The notes under the pieces were generated by a model. It searched no databases, was not told where the DNA came from, and saw only the letters and a list, made by a program, of their open reading frames with translations. A program made the position numbers and the translations under genes. This document shows positions 1-10,449 of a stretch of DNA of 64,000 nt, piece by piece. The stretch's first letter is position 1. Every line of letters begins with the position of its first letter. The stretch is from Paramoeba atlantica (lineage: Eukaryota > Discosea), in NCBI GenBank assembly GCA_977017575.1, contig CDRNVI010000138.1, positions 1-64,000 of the forward strand. Reading direction: 5' to 3'.

Positions 1-815
1 CCTAAACCCTAAACCCTAACCCCTAAACCCTAAACCCTAAACCCTAAACCCTAAACCCTAAACCCTAAACCCTAAACCCTAAACCCTAAACCCTAAACCC
101 TAAACCCTAAACCCTAAACCCTAAACCCTAAACCCTAAACCCTAAACCCTAAACCCTAAACCCTAAACCCTAAACCCTAAACCCTAAACCCTAAACCCTA
201 AACCCTAAACCCTAAACCCTAAACCCTAAACCCTAAACCCTAAACCCTAAACCCTAAACCCTAAACCCTAAACCCTAAACCCTAAACCCTAAACCCTAAA
301 CCCTAAACCCTAAACCCTAAACCCTAAACCCTAAACCCTAAACCCTAAACCCTAAACCCTAAACCCTAAACCCTAAACCCTAAACCCTAAACCCTAAACC
401 CTAAACCCTAAACCCTAAACCCTAAACCCTAAACCCTAAACCCTAAACCCTAAACCCTAAACCCTAAACCCTAAACCCTAAACCCTAAACCCTAAACCCT
501 AAACCCTAAACCCTAAACCCTAAACCCTAAACCCTAAACCCTAAACCCTAAACCCTAAACCCTAAACCCTAAACCCTAAACCCTAAACCCTAAACCCTAA
601 ACCCTAAACCCTAAACCCTAAACCCTAAACCCTAAACCCTAAACCCTAAACCCTAAACCCTAAACCCTAAACCCTAAACCCTAAACCCTAAACCCTAAAC
701 CCTAAACCCTAAACCCTAAACCCTAAACCCTAAACCCTAAACCCTAAACCCTAAACCCTAAACCCTAAACCCTAAACCCTAAACCCTAAACCCTAAACCC
801 TAAACCCTAAACCCT
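1..815. repeat. Telomeric repeat array, (CCCTAAA)n
   Basis: About 116 tandem copies of CCCTAAA run from the first base to 815, where the array ends in CCCT and unique sequence begins. On the opposite strand this reads TTTAGGG toward the chromosome end, the orientation expected at a left telomere. The array is almost perfectly homogeneous. One variant lies near the distal end, at about 15-24, where the unit is CCCTAACC followed by CCTAAA. The TTTAGGG type is known from land plants, many green algae and several protist groups, so it does not fix the species. Confidence 0.98.
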
Positions 816-3392
816 CAACACAAAAGAAAATGAATCCCTTTTGATTTTTTTTATTGTTCATTCTGAGAATAAAAAGAATTAGTTTTTCATTTTTCTAAAT
901 CTTTTCAAAAAAGAAAAAGAAAAAGAGAAAAAGAAAAAAGAGAAAAAGAAAAAAGAAAAAAAAGAAAAAAAAAAAGAAAAAAGGAAAAAGAAAAAAAAAA
1001 AAAAAATGTTTGAAAAAAAGTAAAAAAGAAAAAGAGATGAAGGAAAAAGAAGAAAAAAGAAACAAAAAAGAAAAAGAGAAAAAGAAAAAAAGAAACAAGA
1101 AAAAGAAGAGGAAAAAAGAAAAGAAAGAAAACCTCAAAGAATTGGATCACCGGATAAACCTTGTGAATTCTCTTATCTTTCTCACTTTGAGAAAAATAGA
1201 TTGGTTTTTCATTTCTCTTTCTTAATATAAAAGTGATACATTGAAAAAACCAAAAATCTTTTGATTTCTAAAAGTCTATTTTTCTCATCTTTCAAAAAAC
1301 AAAAACCAAACACAAAAATCAAACAAAAACAAAAAACAAAAAAGAAAAACTTTTTTGTCGAAAAACTAATTTTTATTTTGGGTGCGATTTTTTTTCTTGA
1401 AATTTGGCAAAGAGGTGAAAAAGAATTCAAATGTTCTTGTTTTTTCTTAGTTGTTCAAGCTTCCATCAAGATAAGACCAATACAAATTCAATTCTTTTTC
1501 TTTTTTTCTTCTTCAATCTTATTTTTGGTTTGCATTTGGATCTTTTCAATCAATTTTGGTCATACAATCCTTTTTCTTTATTTTTTTTTGTTTTTTTCTC
1601 TTTTTTGTTGAATCTTTCTCTTTCTCTTTCTTTTTCTTTTTTTCTTTCTTTCTCACAAACAAAAAAGAAAAAAAAAAATTGTTCGAAACAAAAAACCAAA
1701 AAAAAAACCAAAAAAAGAAAAAGAAAATGGCTGATGTGGCAACATTTGATTGGGAATTGGATTTTTTTTTTCTTTTTTGGAAAAGAAAGTGGCGGGTGAG
1801 AAAAAAACAGAAAAACAGAAAGAGAAAAGAAAGAAATTGAAAGAAAAGAAGAGTTGAAAGGTTTGAAAAGATACATGATAGATTGTTTGATTTACCAATG
1901 AACTTTTTTATTCCATATTTCAAGTGAATGTTTTAGTTTGTTATTCTTTTTTTTTTTCTTTATTCACAAACTATTAAAAACAACACTACCGAATCAATCA
2001 TTTCACTTTTCCATACACAATCAAAAGAAAGAATTGAGAAAATCAAAGAAAAACAAAAGGTTTCTTTTTTAGCACACCTTATGCTTCAACATTTTTTGTC
2101 TCTTTCGGATAGAATCGTCACCTTAATCGATTCGATTCGTAAATCTTTCGAAAAAATTCGTTAGTTTTTTGCAATGTATAGGGACTTTGTTGAGTGTGGC
2201 CATCACTCTCTAATAGTTTGGCATTTCTTCATAGAAACAAAAGAAATCCATTACAAAGATGGGGCGGATTATTGTGTTGTTCTTCACAGGGTATTTTGAA
2301 GGAATGCATGAAGCTGATAAAATAACAACATCTTGTATTAGTTTGTTTGTGGGAAAATGTCAGAAAAAGAAAAAAAAAAAGAGACTTTGCACATAGACCT
2401 ATTCTTTGCAGCAGTAGAAACATTTCTGATTCTCTGAATCACCTTCATTCCTCTTTTCACTCATCCAAAAATTGTATATTTTCCATCAAGTCAAGGAGTC
2501 AGAGCAAGTGTAATAAAAAATTGACTTCCTGTGTGAAATGTTAGAAAAAAACACAGGAAGCCAACTACAGTCAAAAACAGACTGAATTCTTTTTGTGAAA
2601 TGTCAGGAGACACTGCAAATATGAAATTTTTTTGATGATGTTGGCTTCTGAGATTCAGAAAAGATTGAAAAATAAACCCCATTGTTAATCTCTATTTTTA
2701 GAGAAAAAAGGTTGTTGTTCCTTTTTTCTTTTTCACTTTACAAAAATTGTCTTGGTGGTTTGGAACAAACACACTTGGCATTGCCACACTCTTTTACCAC
2801 TGGTAGTTTAGGTTAATTTCTCCACAGTCCTTGGACTGAGGTGAAAAAGTGACCAAAAAAGATTTATACATTAGTACTTTGTTATAAACTTTTCCCTACT
2901 GGCTAGCCAGAGCTTATGCAAGTCTGTGAGAGTCAAGAGTGTTGCAAAGGGGAACCAACAAACAAACAAACAACCCAACAACAAAAAACAACTAAACTCC
3001 TTGTAGATCCACCTTTGAAGCTGTGAAGGTGGTGTGAAGAGGAAAGATGAACAACCACACAGTAGGTTTTTTATTAAGAATTTTTTGAACACTTTTCAGG
3101 AAAAATCTCAAATCTTAAATTAAAAAAAAACAGAAATATTGAGAAACTGAGGAAAACTGGGACAACAAGAAGGGAGGAGGAGAAGGGAAGGCCTCCTTTG
3201 CACCAGAAGCTTTGCATCAGTGTGTATTGTTGTTGAGATCAACATTCTACTAGCAGGTATGTACCCAGCAGTTTGAATGGAAGGATGGAAGAAATAAATT
3301 ACTAAAAATTATTGCAGAGCTCTTAGGAGGAGGGCAGGACTCACAACACTCTCACAACATTCAGAGAGGAGGAGAACACAACCACTACCACC
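816..3392. other. Subtelomeric low-complexity region without a supported gene
   Basis: From 900 to about 1130 the plus strand is nearly pure A/G (AAAAAG-like units). From about 1490 to 1665 it is T/C rich. Open frames here code only for Phe/Lys/Ser homopolymer-like strings and are treated as composition artefacts. From about 2080 to 3390 the sequence is less repetitive (for example 2160-2350 and 3190-3330) but shows no convincing exon or RNA gene. It may be the upstream part of the transposon relic that follows. Confidence 0.6.
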
Positions 3393-4490
3393 ATGGATGA
3401 TGCTGAACAGGTTGGGGATTGCTTTACTAAGTTATTTGGCAAGAAAAAAAAAAAAATGTACACTTTTCTTACAAACCCCCTTTTGCACAGAAAAATATAG
3501 AACTTTTTTGTAAAATACTTTGCCATAAATTTTACGAATTTACTTTGATAGAAGAACCTTTTACTCACCAAAAGATGCTTGATTTCTGTCTTGAAAGTGA
3601 ACCAGAACTGAGGCTTGTTGAAAACAAAAGAGCTGGGTCAATTGGGAGGCACATTGCCAAAGCAGTTGATCAGTTGTTCTCAAGTTCACAGAGAAAATCA
3701 AAAAATGGGAAATATCACTCTATTTGATTTTTGTAAAGGAAGAAACAAAACCTTATTTAAATTTTAAAGATTTCATTTTGAAAATAATTAAGAAGAAGTG
3801 TGAGAAAATGCAAATAGCTTACAATGGTGGTGGTGGTGGTTCTAAGGAGGAGGAGAGTGGAGTAACGATGGAGTGGATGGTTGATCAAGTTATGTAAGAT
3901 TATTTTGCTAAGTTACCAGTCTGTTTTGATGGAACCCCTAAGAAAAATCGCTTGAGAGGACAACTCAAAGAAATTATTGCCTTGAGATTAAGAGAGAAAG
4001 GGATAAAAAAAAACAAACAATGTGGTGGATATTGGTTATTGAGGTGGATTTCAGAGAGAGATATTCTCGAAAGAGTTGAGGAGAGGAGGGAGGAGCAAAC
4101 ACAAGAAGTAGGTTTGACCATGAGCTTCAACAAGGAATAGGTTTTTTGTTTTTTTTTGTTTTGAAGAAAGGAAGGAAGAGAGAGAGGGGAGGGAGGAGGT
4201 TGCAAGAAAAGAAAGGAAAGAAAAGGAAAGAAAACAAAAACTATAAAACAAGAATGAGAAAACTTGGTGGTGAGAGATGGTGGGGGGAGGTGATTAAGAG
4301 AAGGTGATAAAAAATTAAAAACCTTTAAACAAAACTAATGACTTTTTTTTGTGTACAGAGGAGTCCAAAAACTGTACTGTCCAGACAAAACTTGTTATGA
4401 ATTAAAAAAGAACAGGTGGTCCACATTTTTTGAATCCCCTAGAAAAGAAATGCAAGATGACTTCCAATTCCTCCAAGTAAGTGTAAAAAC
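3393..4490 (+). pseudogene. Possible 5' exons of the transposase relic
   Basis: An ATG in a strong context (CCACCATGG) at 3393 opens a short frame beginning MDDAEQVGDCFTKLFGK. Further protein-like stretches follow in separate frames: 3545-3727 (a segment with CLESEPELRLVENK), about 3891-4140 (with KLPVCFDGTPKKNRLRGQ) and 4351-4480 (with YRGVQKLYCPDKTCYELK, ending at a GTAAGT donor near 4476). They look less random than the surrounding low-complexity frames and lie just upstream of the long transposase-like frame on the same strand. I could not join them into one clean reading frame, so they may be decayed exons. The family is not recognisable from these pieces. Confidence 0.3.
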
Positions 4491-4584
4491 AAATTTTATT
4501 TTTGTAAAAAAAATTATAATAATTATAATAATAATAATAACAAGTTTTGATTTTGTAATTTAAGATTCTTTTTTTTAATATTTT

Positions 4585-7500
4585 ATGGTGTTTAGGATTT
4601 CTTTTCAAAACTTGGCTCACAATTGGCTTCAAATTGGAACAAAACAAATTCTCACACAGAAACATTATGAAGTTTTTCATCATGATGATGGTGAATCATC
4701 CACCTCTGTAACCACAGCAGCAGCAGCAGCAGCAGCAGGTTGCACTCCTCCACCTCCATCTTTCCCCTCTCTATTCCCTCCTTCACTTGAACAGAGGAAA
4801 AGCCACCACTCATCCTCATCACCATCATCATTGCCACCACTTCTCTCTAATGTTTTGCCAAAACCTCGAAAACTTTCAGATGGAACTCTTGGCTTGGATG
4901 ATAAAAAAAGAAAGAAATTGATTCTTTCCCTCTTACCTTTGTTTGGTGGACAATTTGTTGGGAAGATTGATGATATTGCATCAGAATGCGTTTCGAACAG
5001 CTCTTCCTTTGATACTGGTCCTGGGATCCTTCGAATTCACAACAGAACGAATGATATTGGAGGGTTTCTTTCACTTGAAAATGTGTCTTGTGTTTTGTCT
5101 TTTAATTCGAATGCAATTGCTCAAACATTGGTTGTTGATCCAAAGTTACATGTGGAATTATGTAATTTATATAAACACTCTTGAAATCTTGTTAAGATTG
5201 ACCATCTTCCTCACCTTTGTGTGGAGTTTTATATTCAAACAATAGATATGTCCACACATCTTGATGAGAAGGAAGTCAAAACAATTGTGGTGATTGATCT
5301 TGGTAATTGTGGTGGATTGGAATATTGGTGGGGTGTGAAAGTGAAAATGAAACCTGAAGATCAGCAGCAGTTTACCTCTGAGAAGATTGAAGAATCTTAT
5401 ATTTGGGAGAAAGCAAATGAGAGTCAGTTTGTGCATCAAGGATTTGTAGAATCATTGCTGAGGAAGGGAAGAGCAATTCTGATATTTCGAGAATACTTGA
5501 AAGGTTTGGTGGAGGAAGGTCGATGGGAGAGAAAGTTGCATCCTTTGGTTGTGAATTGTCTCTATGCAAATGTTCTCTTTTCACAAGCTGTTCAGAACAA
5601 TCTTGCAAAGCAGGATCTTTCACAACAAACATTGAAAGAAAAACCACTTTTGGGAATTTTAGAAGCTCTTTTTCATTTTGTCAACAACACTGTTGTCTTG
5701 AAAGCTGGAGGGTATTCAGATTTGTGGTCTTGTTTTGGGCATGCTCCTTCTAAAGACTTTGTGTTTGGGTTTCTCCCTGAGAAGTTCATTCCACTGAATT
5801 TCTCCAAGGAGGTGAAGCTTAATTTTCCTCTCCCCTCTCAGTTTATGATTCAATGTGGCCTTCCTGGTATTTTATGGTTTGGTGGTTTCCACATAACTAT
5901 AAGGCAGTCAATCTATGCAACCCAAGAGGATGGCCTCATTTCAGTGAAGATCACCTGTGTTGACTCAACTGTGTCTCTCAAATGTCCAATGTTCTCTCAA
6001 AAAAAAAGTTTCAAGGGTGATGTTCAACTTTCTTCTGTTTCTTCTTTTTCTTTTTCTTCTTGTTCTCCAAATGCTTTCTCAAATTTTGCTTCTGAGAATG
6101 GGTGTTGTTTTTTTATTCAGGTCAACAAAATACAACCTTCTTGTTTTGAGAAGAAAAAATCTGTGAATCATAGGCAGTTTTTGTACTTTTTAAATCAGTC
6201 TTCCTTTGCTTGTGATGTATTCAAAATTGTTTGTTTTTGTTTCTTGAAACCATTTTTGATCTTGCAAACCTCCAAATGTCACCTTTCAAGGACGGATGGT
6301 GAATCAGCTGGTTCATTTTGTAGTACAATTATGAATGACCAGGATTTGATCAAATCCCTCCAAAATTCAAGTATGTTTTCAAGAGGAGTTGTTTACAGAA
6401 AATACAATATGAGCAGCCAAGAGCAGACAATAGGTCATGTGTTGGATAATGGTTCAAAGTCATTGAGGTTTCAATTTTTCCATGATGCTGCAACAAGTGA
6501 TGGTTGTAGTAGGTTAATTACCAATCGAAAGAATAACCTTTATAGTGACTATGATTCTGCATTGAAATTCTTGAAAAGGGGTGTCCAACCACCCAAGTCA
6601 GGTTTATTTTTATTTTCTTTTTTTCTTTTTTTTCTTTTTTTTCTTTTTTTTTTTTTTCTTTTTTTTCTTTTTTTTCTTTTTTTTCTTTTTTTTCTTTTTT
6701 TTCTTTTTTTTCTTTTTTTCAAAAAGATTTTGAATTTTAAAAGTTTTTGTTTCTAGAAAAAAATGAAAGAAATATCTTTCTCACTGTTGGCTTGCCCTTT
6801 TCTCCTCATTATCAAGATTTGAAAAAGGTTGTTAAGCAACAAAAACGATTAATTCAAACCCTCGAAGATCAGGTCAAAATGTTGACTCAAAAGTACAATT
6901 ATTTGGCTAGGAATGAATCTTCTCTTCAATCTTCTGTTGTTCTTCAATCACAAAATGAGGATGAGTATCTCCTTGAGTTGGTGAAACAAGCAAATGAAAA
7001 ATACAGCAAGAGTTGGTATCAATCATTTCATTACACCTTCATTGTGCAACAAATGGAGGTATTGACAGCATCTGATGGTCGATCAATACAATAGAACTCT
7101 GATGTTCTCCACTTTTTCTCTTCCATCTTATTTGTTGGTGGGAAGAAGACAATCCAAACTCTGATAGGAGAAGGTTTCCAAGGGCAAGGAAATAAAGGCA
7201 GTTGTTTGTGAATTGATCCCTCGAAATTCAATCTCTTTGTTCCTTCTCTAACCAAGATGAAAGAGTTTCTTCCTCCAATTGATCCTTACTCTCAAGAGAA
7301 TCTTCCACTGAAATGTGAAGTGATTCGAAAAATGTTTGTGCAACGAAAAGAGAATGGGAATTGGAAATATGAAAAATTTCTTGGAGGTCTGGTTTCTGAT
7401 GAAATTGAAATTCAATCAGGGTTGGTGTATCTCTGTTTTTCAAATCGGTTGATTAGTTGTGCTTCTCAAATCTTGTGGATTTCTTCTCTCAGACAAAATG

Positions 7501-8111
7501 ATAGTACTAATTTGGTTGTGAATGATTTGGCAAAGAAAGTGAACCACTTCTTTTTTATCTTGAATTGTAGGACTATTTGTGTTGAACTGGCCTACTACCC
7601 AATGGTGGGCCTTTCTGGAGATGAGTTGTTTCAGCAAGTGGAAAAACTTGAAGGTGCTCTTAAGAAGCAAGCTATTATTGTTACATGAACATCAACAGAT
7701 GGTTTCAAGGGTTCGGGCAAGTATTTGTCCAAAATTAAAAAAAAATCCATTCTCCACATCTTTGATTACATGCATTTGGCAAAATTAGGGAGAAACCAAC
7801 TCTTGAACAAGTGCCTTGACTTTCCTTGTGGTTTATTTCGTGAATTGTCTGCTGAAGAAGAAAGTTCGAACACATCACTGCCCTCCTCACCTCCCTCAAA
7901 ACAAAGAAAGATGACAGTTGATGATGGTGGTGATGTTATTGGGGAAGAAGATGAGGTTATCTCACCAACCACTTTGGGGGGGATGTTTTATCCCATCAAT
8001 AATGATCGTCAACAAAAGTTCATGGGATTTCTGGCTCTACAGTTCTTGAGAGGAAACCTTCATCATAGAAAATGGTTTATCCAAACTGGGAAAAGTTTCT
8101 CCGAAAGTTAA
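4585..8111 (+). pseudogene. Decayed P-element/THAP9-like DNA transposase
   Basis: One frame runs from 4585 to 6601, broken only by TGA at 5182-5184. It joins in phase across an intron (donor after 6601, acceptor TTCTAG ending at 6756) to a second frame ending at 8111. That second frame is broken by TAG at 7092, TGA at 7209 and TGA at 7686. After the intron comes a coiled coil (about 6820-6920, heptads in LIQTLEDQVKMLTQKYNYL). Then come two motifs resembling the RNase H-like core of P-element/THAP9 transposases: LVSDEIEIQSGLVY near 7390-7430, and STDGF plus HIFDYMHLAKLGRNQLLN near 7690-7815. The order (coiled coil, D-E-x-x-I-x-x-G-L-V, sDg, H-x-F-D-x-x-H-L-x-K-x-x-R-N) fits that superfamily. 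TGA is a true stop in neighbouring genes, so the stops mean decay. The N-terminal part (4585-6600), which has an Ala run and a Pro/Ser-rich linker, is not recognised. The superfamily call is from motifs read by eye. Confidence 0.55.
6602..6756 (+). other. Intron with (T8C)n polypyrimidine minisatellite
   Basis: Exon sequence ends AAGTCAG and the intron opens GTTTAT. It then consists almost wholly of T-runs of about eight punctuated by single C and closes TTCTAG. Removing it joins the two transposase frames in phase (codon split 1+2). This supports the intron and the idea that the two frames were once one gene. The tandem T/C unit has replaced most of the normal intron interior. Confidence 0.7.
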
Positions 8112-8911
8112 TTCTGAATGGAGGGAAAGTCTTGTCCCTTGCCCACAATAGTCAGACTTGTGATGAAAATGCTTTGAGGTGTAACATGTCATGATTGACA
8201 CAAGAACATAATTTCCTCAACTCATCTGTTGTATTTGGGGATATCAAGTGGCTTGTCAAAGCAAAACATCCAAGTGATAAGCTCTGGTCTGTGTCACATC
8301 TCTGTGGTGTCTTTGGAATTGATTACACTGGAGACAAAATTCCTGTTTCCCAGCTATCAAATAGTGGTCACCAACTCTGAAATACACAGACCTTTTATCA
8401 CAACGCATTGACAGATTCAAAGATGCAACTCCAAATTTTGCAAAAACTTCTTTCAGAGCCACCGAAAGAATCACTTTCCACTTCATCATCATCTCAACCT
8501 TTGTCTTCATCCTCCTCACCTTCATCATCCTTGCCTTCATCCTTGTCTTTGCCATCTTCCTTGCTGCCTCATTCCTCGTCATCTTTGTCTTCATCCTCCT
8601 CACCTTCATCATCTTTGCCTTCATCATCATCATCTCTGTCTTCATCCTCCTTGCCTTCATCATCATCTTTGCCTTCATCATCCTCCTTGTCTTCATCCTC
8701 CTCACATTCATCCTCCTCACATTCATCCACACCTTTGTCCTTACTGTCCTTGCCTTTATCCTCCTCACCTTTGTCATTATCCTCACTGTTGCCTTCGGTG
8801 CCCTTGCCTTCAGCATCCTCCTTGTCTTCATCTCACATTTCCTCAGCTTTTTCCAAGTCCCTCTGCAAATTTTTTCAAAAGTATTTTGAGAATGCATTGC
8901 TTTCATCATGA
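8112..8911 (+). other. Transposon 3' part: decayed frames then Ser-rich ORF
   Basis: After the stop at 8111 a protein-like frame at 8195-8380 (with NSSVVFGDIKWLVKAKHPSD) is followed by an open frame at 8408-8911. That frame begins with an ordinary stretch (QLQILQKLLSEPPKESL), passes through about 130 residues dominated by Ser/Pro/Leu encoded by imperfect TCATCNTC units, and ends in a Phe/Lys-rich tail. The minus strand is also open here but encodes only Met/Lys/Arg repeats, so I regard it as a shadow. This could be the degenerate C-terminal region of the transposase or a separate low-complexity ORF. Confidence 0.35.
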
Positions 8912-9275
8912 AAAAAAGTCTCAAAAAAACAAGACAATCCAAGAGAATCAATGGTGGTGAAGAAAAACAGCCGGGGGAAAGGGGGAGGTGGGGGAGGACA
9001 AGGAAGAGGAAGAGGGCTAGGAAGAGGAAGAGGAAGAGGAAGAGGAAAAGGAAAAGGGGATTCAGGAGAGAATCCTGAAACAGCTGGAAGTAAAAGAAAA
9101 AGGTGAGGAGGCAAAATAAATTCTTGATTTTTTGACTTCATTTTTTTTTTGTCATCCCAAAAAAATGACATTTCAAAAAAAGAGGGTGTCCTGTTTAGAG
9201 GTCTTTTTGCAGGTAGTTGGCTTCCTGCGGAAAAAAAAAAGCAAAAAAAAAACAAAAAAAAGGCAAAAAAAAATT
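8912..9275. other. G-rich purine repeat and A-tracts, no gene seen
   Basis: From about 8965 to 9060 the plus strand is a purine repeat built on GGAAGAGGAAGA units with preceding G-runs (GGGGGAAAGGGGGAGG). From 9215 to 9273 it is A-rich. On the minus strand the nine-T run at 9265-9273 lies immediately downstream of the tRNA-Ser 3' end and would serve as its Pol III terminator. No coding region is supported. Confidence 0.55.
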
Positions 9276-9541
9276 CGTCGGAAGCAGGATTTGAACCTAC
9301 GCCCCGTTTCCAGGATGTGATTTCTAGTCACAAAAAAAAGAACGAAAACAACCAATTTGGGGTATCAATAATTTGGCTAAATTTAGCCAAATATCTAAAA
9401 GTTCGCCAATTACGGTGACGTCACTGAAATTGGCGAACTTTTAGATATCTGGCTAAATTTAGCGACGATTTTACATCGATTTTTTTCTTCAATTTCACTC
9501 ATCAAGAAAAAGTACGTCTTAGACCACTCGACCATTCCGAC
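9276..9541 (-). tRNA. tRNA-Ser(AGA), interrupted between positions 26 and 27
   Basis: The 5' half (9541 down to 9515) carries acceptor GTCGGAA, a box A (TGGTCGAGTGG) and a D arm closing with GAC. The 3' half (about 9332 down to 9276) carries an anticodon arm TGTGA-CTAGAAA-TCACA with anticodon AGA at 9325-9323. It also has a class II variable arm (CCTG-GAAA-CGGG), a T arm GTAGG/CCTGC with box B GGTTCAAATCC, and acceptor TTCCGAC pairing fully with the 5' half. The long variable arm and anticodon identify serine (UCU/UCC). The halves are separated by about 182 bp placed at the D-arm/anticodon-arm junction, not at the usual 37/38 intron site. The insert contains T5 and T8 runs on the transcribed strand, which could stop Pol III. 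It could be an ectopic-intron gene, a split tRNA, or a gene killed by insertion. Confidence 0.85.
9376..9463. repeat. 36-bp inverted repeat inside the tRNA-Ser insert
   Basis: The left arm 9376-9411 and right arm 9428-9463 are reverse complements with one mismatch. The 16-bp spacer itself centres on the palindrome GTGACGTCAC. The whole 88 bp can fold into a single long hairpin. It sits within the sequence separating the two tRNA-Ser halves. This is either a foldback/MITE-like insertion or a structured intron core. No obvious target-site duplication brackets it. Confidence 0.9.
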
Positions 9542-9744
9542 TTCTCTTGTGTTTGTTCGTTTTTCTTGGTTTCTTAAGAAAGAAAATGAGGGTTTCTAAA
9601 ACTCCTGAAAAAACCAGTTTTTTTGTTTGATGTTTTTTTTTCACAAAACTCTGGGCCCAGAATTTTTGCTGAGGGTGAAAACCCAGAGTTTTTTCATTTT
9701 GAAAAAAAAATTCAAAATTTTGAAAATGAGATTGAAATGGAAAA

Positions 9745-9984
9745 TTGAAAGTTTATTTCAAACAAAAAAAAGAGAAAAATGGAAATGAAGAGGTTGCTGA
9801 AATTGAATTGGAGGGAGGTTTATGGTGGAATAATCTTTTGTGTTATCAACTCCACAAATATCTTCCTTCTAAGAATGGTGCATGTTTTAAACAAAAACTT
9901 TTGAGTGGAATCTCAAAGGCAAACAATAGCAAAAAGCTAATAAAAAAATTCCACACTCAGTTGCATTTTGCTGCTCATTCATAA
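9745..9984 (+). CDS. Small unrecognised ORF inside the inverted-repeat element
   Basis: A 79-codon open frame with ordinary amino-acid composition (including EIELEGGLWWNNLLCYQLHK and KLLSGISKANNSKKLIKKFH) stands out from the surrounding low complexity. It ends at a TAA. It has no motif I can assign and no neighbouring open frame that clearly continues it. It could be a fragment of a gene carried by the element, an exon, or a chance frame. Confidence 0.25.
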   Translation: MKVYFKQKKEKNGNEEVAEIELEGGLWWNNLLCYQLHKYLPSKNGACFKQKLLSGISKANNSKKLIKKFHTQLHFAAHS

Positions 9985-10017
9985 GATGGAAAGAAAACAT
10001 TCAAAGAAATGTAAAAA

Positions 10018-10079
10018 CCTCTTGGCTGGGACATATTACCTCTTGATTGGACATATTACCTCTTGGCTGGGACATATTA
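10018..10079 (+). repeat. Three tandem copies of a 20-21-bp unit
   Basis: The unit CCTCTTGGCTGGGACATATTA occurs at 10018-10038, in a variant form (CCTCTTGATTGGACATATTA) at 10039-10058, and again at 10059-10079, followed by a partial CCTC. It lies in the interior of the inverted-repeat element. Its unit is unlike the T/C or A/G simple repeats elsewhere in the window. Confidence 0.9.
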
Positions 10080-10449
10080 CCTCAACACAGGTTGCCTTCT
10101 CCAGTTTCTTCCATTTTGAGGACATCTTTTTGATTTTCTAAAAAGGTGTTTCAGTTTGAAAAGAAAGGAAAAGAGAGAAAGGGAGAGAGAGGGGAGAAAT
10201 TGAAAAAAAAGAAACCTCAAAAGCAGAAACTTCACAACCCCCAAGAGAGTCATAAAATAACAATTCATTCAACTAAAAACAAAAAAAAAACAAACCAACC
10301 AGGAAAAAAAAAAGAAGAAAACCAAGAAGGGAACGTGAACGTGAACAGAAAAAGCAAAAAAAAAACGAGGCTCTGTCACATAAAAATATTATGATTTTTT
10401 TCTTGCTGTCTTTCTTTCAAAAGAAAAAAATGAAAAGACTTGGTACCTT

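Noticed and set aside
895..1225. Open frames on both strands encoding Phe-rich or Lys/Glu-rich strings
   Set aside because: They follow directly from A/G simple repeat composition and have no ordinary protein segment.
7209..7688. Reassigned TGA codon
   Set aside because: TGA terminates conserved proteins here (ISCU, RPN7, HAD, lipase) exactly where family members end.
8256..8951. 231-codon minus-strand frame of Met/Lys/Arg repeats
   Set aside because: It is the complement of the TCATCNTC repeat encoding the plus-strand Ser-rich ORF and has no independent support.
816..9000. CRISPR array, bacterial operon or phage elements
   Set aside because: Telomere, spliceosomal introns and eukaryotic gene content exclude a prokaryotic source, and no direct-repeat/spacer pattern is present.
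9276..9541. GT..AG spliceosomal intron inside the tRNA
   Set aside because: A GTACTT...CTAG reading exists but would delete the anticodon, so it cannot restore a tRNA.
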